NCBI GenBank assembly: GCA_951812925.1
Contig: OX638370.1
Coordinates: 109,630,897-109,694,896, forward strand
Direction: 5' to 3'
Source of the DNA: Calliopum simillimum
Lineage: Eukaryota > Arthropoda > Insecta > Diptera > Lauxaniidae
DNA length: 64,000 bases
Under the pieces are notes generated by a model. That model worked only from the letters and a program-made list of their open reading frames with translations, was not told the origin of the DNA and searched no databases. The position numbers and the translations under genes were made by a program. Of this stretch, positions 57,520 to 64,000 are shown piece after piece; the first letter of the stretch is position 1, and each line of letters begins with the position of its first letter.

Positions 57520-59480
57520 ATAAATTTGTATTTTTATTTCCACTCCTTACTCCCTTTACTTCCCCTCGTACTCAGGCGTACGGAGTATTATTGGATATAT
57601 CTGTGCTGAGATGGCAAAATGGCATCGATAATTTTTTTCTGAAAATGAGTGATATAGTCCAGGTTATTGTTCTCGGTGAGATCTACAAACTAGCAAAACC
57701 AGATTTGCTCAAAAACTTGTAGTTCCTTAGGAAATCCATTTAACAAATCGGATATTGTGTTATTTTCATAGAATACGAGTATTAAACTATAAATTTGCTC
57801 TCCCGAAAATCTATGAAAACATGCGATACCAGCTTTTGCCATCTGAGCACAAATATAATTGTATCCCGAACTATATACCTACTATATTGGTTGATATCAC
57901 ATCCATATGAAATGATTATCACGGTTTGCTTTTTTTAACTTGGAATTCACAAATAGTATTGTTTTGCTAATATTTCTTTAACTAGAAAAATCACAGTGAG
58001 GATATAACTTAACTATATAACAGTAGATATGACGAATAAAAAGAAAAAGTATGTTTATTAAGTTTTCTTTTTCTTCATAAAACAATTTCTAAGGCTTAGT
58101 ATGACCATCTTTAATTTAGTTATGTCGAGATCAACGAAATTGTTGAGGTCTACTACTTCTTTGTCATCAGTTTGTTTATATATTTATTTCTTAATATGCA
58201 AAACACTACTACATTAAGCTTATATTTTCTTCTTCAGCTACGTTTAACATTTTTTCTTAGCTATTTCTTTACTATGTATTTTAGTATTTTTTATTTAAAA
58301 ATTTAGTTTTTCATAGTTTATTTTTTATATTAATTTTTTTTTTCTTTTTTCTTTGTAAATATATAAATTCATGAATACAACTCTTCATTTTTATATTGGT
58401 TTGAAACTAAGCTCTTAAAGTAGAAACAAATTGTTATAAATTATACAGAAATAATACATCGTACGTGGAAAGAGTAAATAGTTTTAAAAACTAACCAGTA
58501 TCATCTAAGTTTTAATAAATATGGCTGTTCTTTACATAGTCCAGCATCATTAAAAAAAATTATGGGAGAAAACTGATTAAGCAAAACTTTATAAAACTAT
58601 ATACCAAATATGTATTGGGTATTCAAATCTTCGAAAGACCAAAACTGACAACCTTTAGTAGTTCTTTATTGAATATTTCCACAAAAAAAAAAAAAAAAAA
58701 ATAAAAATCACGATAGAGAAATGAGAAAAAAAATGTGAAGGAAAAATATAAAAATATTATCTTTTAAAAATATCTGGGATCAATAGACCATTGTCGACAG
58801 AGCATACTTTTGTAAAGAGCAAAAGTAAAGAAACGAGAATTTCCTTGAACAGGGATCATTTTATCGTCAATGTAACATCAAGCTTACAGAACAATAATAT
58901 GATAAAAAAAGGTCTCAAAATGGTTTCATATCTTTTCATAGACCATTTGGGAAATGATAAATAACATCAAGTTAAGAATGGAGAAATATTATGAAAAAAC
59001 TGAATGAATGAATGAATTGAAAAAATTATAGCTTTTATAAAAAATTAAATAGTAAATAGCACAACACTTATGTATGTCTTTTACGAGTATTATACTCACT
59101 TGTATATAAATTCATACAATATACTACATATGTATATTTGCATGTATGTGTATAAGTATATATGCATACTACCATAGTACATAATTTTTATATGTTAAAG
59201 CTGAAACCCACGCATATAATTTTCATCTATTTGTATATTTATATAAACATTTGCACAAATATTTAAATTGTTTTTTGTTTTTTGTTTTGTTTTTTTGTAA
59301 TATTTCACTATTAATATTCTATTGTTGGTAGTCATTTTTAATTACAGAGGATCGTACTTTTGAAAAATAAAAAAAAAATTTTAGTTCTCTCTCATATGAG
59401 TCCTTCTTTGAAACATAGTTACAGACTACCTCAAACCGAAAATTGGAGCCACTGGAAATATATATAAAAAATCAGAAACA
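57520..59480. other. AT-rich DNA without a recognisable gene
   Basis: Nothing coding is supported. T-rich text at 58060-58380 and 59250-59340, and ATGTATGT-type simple repeats at 59090-59170, are the only structure seen. Confidence 0.5.
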
Positions 59481-59559
59481 CATTGATTCATATTGATTTT
59501 GTGTGGTGTAAACTGAAACTTTATTAAAATAAATCTTCTGCGTTTAAGCATCGCCACAA

Positions 59560-60380
59560 AAATATCTGGGATATAATACCCAAATGGCATACTGAAACAA
59601 TAAAAATTATTATTATTATTATCTAAACGCTCTAAAATGGACTGTTACCTATCAGAACAGTTCCATATAAATCTCGTGGGATTAATATTACCTAGGTAAA
59701 TAGAATCTAAAATCTCGGCACCTATGTACTTAATTCTACGTGTCACCAGAGCGGGGCAAATACATAACATATGCTCTGCTGTTTCCAAGTCCTCTTGACA
59801 GAGTCTACAGGAATGGTCCTCTATTAAAATCAGAGTAGAGCCACATCATTCCTCCTGGATAAGACTTGAAGAAATTCAAAACACTCCCAGAATAACTTGG
59901 TGTGTATTAAAAGAGTCACTAATGATTTTAGAGTCGCTTGACTGTTCGAATAAATGCCGGAGGAGCCTTTTTGTTTACATATTCTGGCATACAACTCTAA
60001 AGCGTGGACTACCGCCTGAAAAATAGAAGCTCTTTTTCCTATTGCAACTGCTTTTTGGAGTCATGGTCTCACGACACCAGCAGGAATCCATCATTGAACC
60101 ATAACTGTGATCTGTGTTTTACGTTTGGATCATTTCTCTTCCATTCGGCTCGAACATTGCTGACTACTTTGAGTTTTCTGGAGAAAACAAACATTTTACC
60201 CATCAAATCGGGAGTGGAAGACATGGTGTTTCCCAGACCACATCGAGGATTTTGACATGGCCTATTAGATTTCCTCCATAAGTTGGTGTAAATAAAGTAG
60301 TCTAAAGGACGCACAGGCTGCTTCTTTCTTAAGGGTAAAGTAAAGACGAGTGAATCCCGTAAGCAACTGCCGGACATGTC
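59560..60380 (-). mobile_element. Non-LTR retrotransposon 3' part with RNase H remnant
   Basis: The minus strand reads KRASIFQAVVHALELYARIC and SGIYSNSQATLKSL, which fits an RNase H domain (Q.E..A...C, SDSQAA with Asp to Asn). It is followed by a Cys/His cluster, DHSCRLCQEDLETAEHMLC and ICPALVTRRIKYIG, typical of the C-terminus of I/LOA/R1-like elements. Several frameshifts break it and the reverse transcriptase is absent. An ATT microsatellite tail lies at about 59608-59625. Confidence 0.7.
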
Positions 60381-60939
60381 CTTAGTAACATCATAAAGTA
60401 GTCCTGATACGAAAATTCTTGACGGTTATACGGAATATAGAAATATTATAAGTTTATCCATTTCGTAAACTGGATGCAGCATCTCTGTTTCAGTGGCAGG
60501 CCCGTGCACACGGGTTGTTTTGGGGGTTTAAACCCCTCCCAGGAAGATATTTTAACCCATATATATCGGTACAAATCAAGTGGTTAGTATACTATAGTTC
60601 TCCCTCGTTTTTTTGTATGAAAACCCCCCCCAGGAGCAAATCCTGCGCACGGTGCTGTTCAGTGGCATAGGTCAAATAGAACTATAATTTGCGGCATCAT
60701 GTATTTAGCTTAAGTTTTGACATTTGAAAGTATGAATCATTTAGCAACTGCTGAATTTGTTAAAATAGTGCGGACTTACGCTTAAAATAGTGCAAAACTT
60801 CCGATCCGTGCAATTTCACGTTTTGGTGATATAAATGGGGTACCAAGGCCATGCAAGTTGACACTGCTAAACCTTTTTTGTCGATTTTACGGCAAGGATC
60901 GTACGAAGGCTGCTCGAAAAGTTTTGTGAAAGAATATGA

Positions 60940-62227
60940 GGACTGTGTTCGATAAAATTGTCCGACACATTTTATCCAATAACTTGTTTTCAAATTACTC
61001 AATTTAAAAATTTTTTCGCAGTAGGCTTTGAATTGAATGTACCAAAACTATGGTTTTAAAATTTTGTCCCTAGTCAGTCATATTTACATTAAAATGGCAA
61101 ACGAGCTATAAGTTCGAAAGTCTATAATAAAAATTTTTGAAGACCACCCGCGGTAGACTTCCAATAGAATTGCTCGGAATAGCAAAGTTAATGTGAAATT
61201 GGTATCAAGAGTTCTGAAAAAATTTAAGGAAGACTTGGATGTCTTTCGAAAGCCAGGTTCCGCGAAAGAAAAAGGCATTCGTGACCAAAACAAAAAGAAG
61301 AACTTCGTCACAATTTTAAAGAGAACCCCAACATTCCATGCAGAAAACTGGCACAGAAGGTAAAATCATCCGAATTTTTAGTTCGCAAGGCCAAAAAGGA
61401 GGTTAGTTTGAAGATGTTTAAGGTACAAAAAGTTTCTGACAAAAATGCTATGAAGAACACGAAAGCAAAACAGCACACCATAAAATTAAAAATTAATTTT
61501 TTTTCTAAAAATTCGAATGTTACATCATGGACGACGAAACGTATGTTTTAGCCCAATTTACGCTGCTTCCAGGCCAAACATTTTACACTGTAGACTAGCG
61601 GGGGAATGTGGACGAAAAGCTTAAGCCAAAAAAGCAGTCAAAATTTCCTCGTAAGTTCTTGGTTTGGCAAGCAAACTGGAGTTGTGGCAAAAGGAGCAAT
61701 TCTATTGTAACCACTGGAAGAGTAAACTCCGAATTATATATGAAGGAATTCTTGGAAAAAGGACTTAAGACTTTCCTACGAAAGCATGAAGTTTCCACTT
61801 TCTTTTGGCCAGACTAAGGATCTTGTCATTATAGTAAAATGGCCTTGGAGGGGTACTCACGAAATAATGTCATTTTAGTGCCTCGTGAAGCAAATCCTCC
61901 AAACTGTCCAGAACTCTGGTCAATTGAAAGATTCTGGGCTTTGGTCAAAAAGGAGATAGAGGCAATAAAAAAAGTTGCCAGGGATGCTAAAAATTTTCGA
62001 GAAAAGTTGTGTTTAGCAGCTAGAAAGTTATCAAATAATACCATTAAATCCTTAATGGAAGGAGTGTCAGAAAAGTACAAAAAAATTTGTAAAAAAAATA
62101 TTATTAAAATTCTAGATAAGTTATAAAAATTTTAATAAAATGCGGTTCAAGAATGAGTCTTTTAAAATCGGACTACTAGCTCCAGAGATTTTTTGAATTT
62201 TGTATCGGACAATATCGATCGCAGTCC
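60940..62227 (+). mobile_element. Tc1/mariner DD37E-type element, inactive
   Basis: The left GGACTGTGTTCGATAAAATT (then GTCCGA) and the right end inverted (GGACTGCGATCGATATTGTC) form TIRs; the length is 1288 bp. The transposase runs on the plus strand. The C-terminal half is in a single frame with MDDETYV (61527), FWPD (D at 61812-61814) and PPNCPELWSIERFW. I count 37 residues between the second Asp and the Glu, which is the DD37E spacing. A TAG at about 61597 and a TAA directly after FWPD interrupt it, and the N-terminal half (61090-61490) is in shifting frames. Confidence 0.85.
61090..62125 (+). pseudogene. DD37E transposase pseudogene
   Basis: This is the coding relic of the 60940-62227 element. 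The readable C-terminal part is TYVLAQFTLLPGQTFYTVD, then KFPRKFLVWQANWSCGKRS, then the catalytic DD..E block and the tail EAIKKVARDAKNFREKLCLA. The helix-turn-helix region is weak (ENWHRR, EKGIRDQNKKKN). At least two in-frame stops and a frame change make it non-functional. Confidence 0.8.
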
Positions 62228-62237
62228 TTAGTACATC

Positions 62238-62348
62238 TAGGGGGTTATCGTGAATCAAGATTCCCGGGGAATTTTCTTAAACAGCAATAGAGAACGCACG
62301 GCAGGCCGAGAAAATTCCCCGGGAATCTTGATTCACGAAACCCCCCTA
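62238..62348. mobile_element. Perfect-arm hairpin element of about 110 bp
   Basis: CTAGGGGGTTATCGTGAATC, AAGATTCCCGGGGAATTTTC is mirrored at the right almost base for base, ending GAAACCCCCCTAG. The centre holds AACGCACGGCAGGC. The end of the long family B copy (54308-54430) has the same CCCGGGGAATTTTTCTC and GCACGGCAG text. Confidence 0.8.
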
Positions 62349-62779
62349 GTGTTTTCCGATGCAAAGTTTTATGACTTGAAAAAAGTAATTTACAAAAGTA
62401 TTTTTTTGAGTATTTGCGAATTTATATGGAATTCAACGCTCACATAGCTTTTGCAACAATAAATGTTCATGCACGATTCGTCGCCAAAAACGTTTTTTAG
62501 TCGATCAAAAAAACCTTGTTAAGATAAACTTACTCGAAAGAGTACTTAATTCTTGAAATTTTTCGAAAAGCCTTCGTAACTATGCTAGCAATCTTTAAAG
62601 CTTAAACTGTTGACCCTTTGAAAATGGATTTGTTATGACCGAGCTATTGCTGGACTAACTCAAAAGGATCCAGACTCATTAGATGTTCCTAGTAGTAAAA
62701 ATTTCACACACATAACGACAGCTTAAATGATATAAGTACATGGAAACACTTCATTGTTTTAAAACATTTTTTTTTAATA

Positions 62780-63895
62780 TTGTCAGTGACTCCAACTTTT
62801 TAATTAAGGTGGTGTAAATATTTCAAAGATTGCATACATAATTTACTCATATGTACATGTGATTATATGTTTTATTGTTTGTATTAAAACTAGTGATTCA
62901 AAATATTTTTCAGGATAACTAAACTTATATATTTTGAAGTTTATTTTTTCTGATGTATTCGTTTTTAAATATATTTTTGTTTTCTTGTAGCACATTTATC
63001 TAATATAGTATAATGTATATTTTTTCTTTTATTGTCCTCAGTACATTGTCTGGTTTTACTTTATGCTTAAGGTAACGTTTCTTTAAGTTTTATTTTTTTT
63101 TTTTTAATTATTATTTAGTAGATTTTTATTGTCAATTTTTCAATTTAACACATTCTTTTTATTTTTTGTATAAATATTTTTTTTCTTATACTAAATATGT
63201 ATCTATGCTATTGTCAATAACTTTTATAACACTCAAATTTCTTAGGCTTGTAACATTTATACATTTTTCTCTACTTTTATATATATTTATGTATATATTT
63301 GTTTTACTGCGTTTCTATTTAAAATAGTCATGCATTTAAATATTTTATTTATTTATTATTATCTTTAAAACTTGTTTTAATCGTATGTTCTTATGTCATT
63401 TTCTTTACGACAAATCTAATTTATTTTTGCTAAAATTAACATTTTTTCTTAATTTAAAAAATTATTGTTTCTTTTTTTGAATTTTTTTTTTTTTTGTCGT
63501 TTTTTACTGTTTGGTATATTATTGTCCAATTTATTTAATACTCTTGTACAAATATTAGATATATTATATATATAGTTGACTTGTTCGTGTTTGTATGTAT
63601 GCCGCTTAGTAAAATACCATATCTTTTGTATATTTATTGTGTAAATGATTACTTTGTTTTACTGAACACTACATTATGAATTAATTCTTTTGATTTCTTA
63701 GGGTTTTCTTTTTTTAGTTTGGTTAAAAAGTATTCCATTTTGTTTAGATAATTGCTCAAAAAATAAATTTTAGTACAGTTAATGAAGAATAGTTCTGCGA
63801 TATAATTTTATATTAACGACTTTAACTTGATAGCTTGGTTTTAATCACTATTGTTATTTCAAAAATCTTTTTCACATACTTTAACTTTGTTTCAA
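62780..63895. other. T-rich block adjoining the last exon; candidate minus-strand 3'UTR
   Basis: It has no ORF or TIR. The plus strand is strongly T-rich. It lies directly downstream of the minus-strand stop at 63896, so part of it is likely to be 3' untranslated sequence of that gene. Confidence 0.45.
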
Positions 63896-64000
63896 CTAAA
63901 CTACACAGTGTTCTTGAACGACAGGATTATACAATATGCCACCTATCAGTATGGATTTAACCAGTCTTGTGGAATCAACAGCTTTTAGTGTTCTTGGGTT
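63896..64000 (-). CDS. C-terminal exon of an unidentified protein (runs off the window)
   Basis: The minus strand is open from 64000 to TAG at 63896-63898. It gives 34 residues: NPRTLKAVDSTRLVKSIL, then IGGILYNPVVQEHCVV. Composition and the abrupt change to T-rich DNA after the stop suggest a real last exon. I do not recognise the family with certainty. The -HCVV end resembles a C-terminal PDZ ligand. In Drosophila boca and Rpe are, as I recall, CG30498 and CG30499, and CG30497 (KIAA0930-like) is a neighbour; that would be a candidate by synteny only. Confidence 0.5.
   Translation of the reverse strand, partial: NPRTLKAVDSTRLVKSILIGGILYNPVVQEHCVV

Overview
The window is nuclear DNA of a higher fly (Diptera: Schizophora). 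It is AT-rich, its introns are GT-AG, and it carries mariner/Tc1, RTE-like and many foldback/MITE repeats. The encoded proteins are Drosophila-like. A tephritid-type genome would fit, but the species cannot be fixed from the sequence alone.

Layout. (1) 191-41939, minus strand: a complete Vps13 gene. I could chain 36 exons with matching phases and GT-AG borders into one reading frame of 10149 nt (3382 codons plus stop). The first intron (20899-41839, 20.9 kb) is almost wholly a graveyard of nested transposons. Several small 3' introns are about 60-150 bp once their TIR elements are subtracted. (2) 41940-46178: the Vps13/boca intergenic region, with a TTA-flanked MITE, a 250-bp module repeated in inverted orientation upstream of Rpe, and other foldbacks. 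(3) 46179-46789, plus strand: boca (MESD), two exons, signal peptide and C-terminal KDEL. (4) 48613-50475, plus strand: ribulose-5-phosphate 3-epimerase (Rpe), four exons. (5) 50476-63895: gene-poor, strongly T-rich on the plus strand, with relics of a mariner, a non-LTR element with RNase H, a DD37E Tc1/mariner element and several MITEs. (6) 63896-64000, minus strand: a probable last coding exon of another gene that runs off the window end.

The three identified genes are housekeeping genes with no shared pathway. Vps13 is a bridge-like lipid transporter at membrane contact sites, Boca is an ER chaperone for LDL-receptor-family proteins, and Rpe belongs to the non-oxidative pentose phosphate pathway. 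Their adjacency is inherited synteny, not an operon.

The least explained structures are a GC-rich palindromic element with a 20-bp tandem repeat on one arm only (38534-38937), nested in an element (38179-40717) that carries six same-strand copies of one 12-mer; a promoter-like module duplicated divergently upstream of Vps13 and Rpe; and dispersed GGCGTTATTTC arrays in introns of two genes. I found no evidence of an entirely new protein-coding system.
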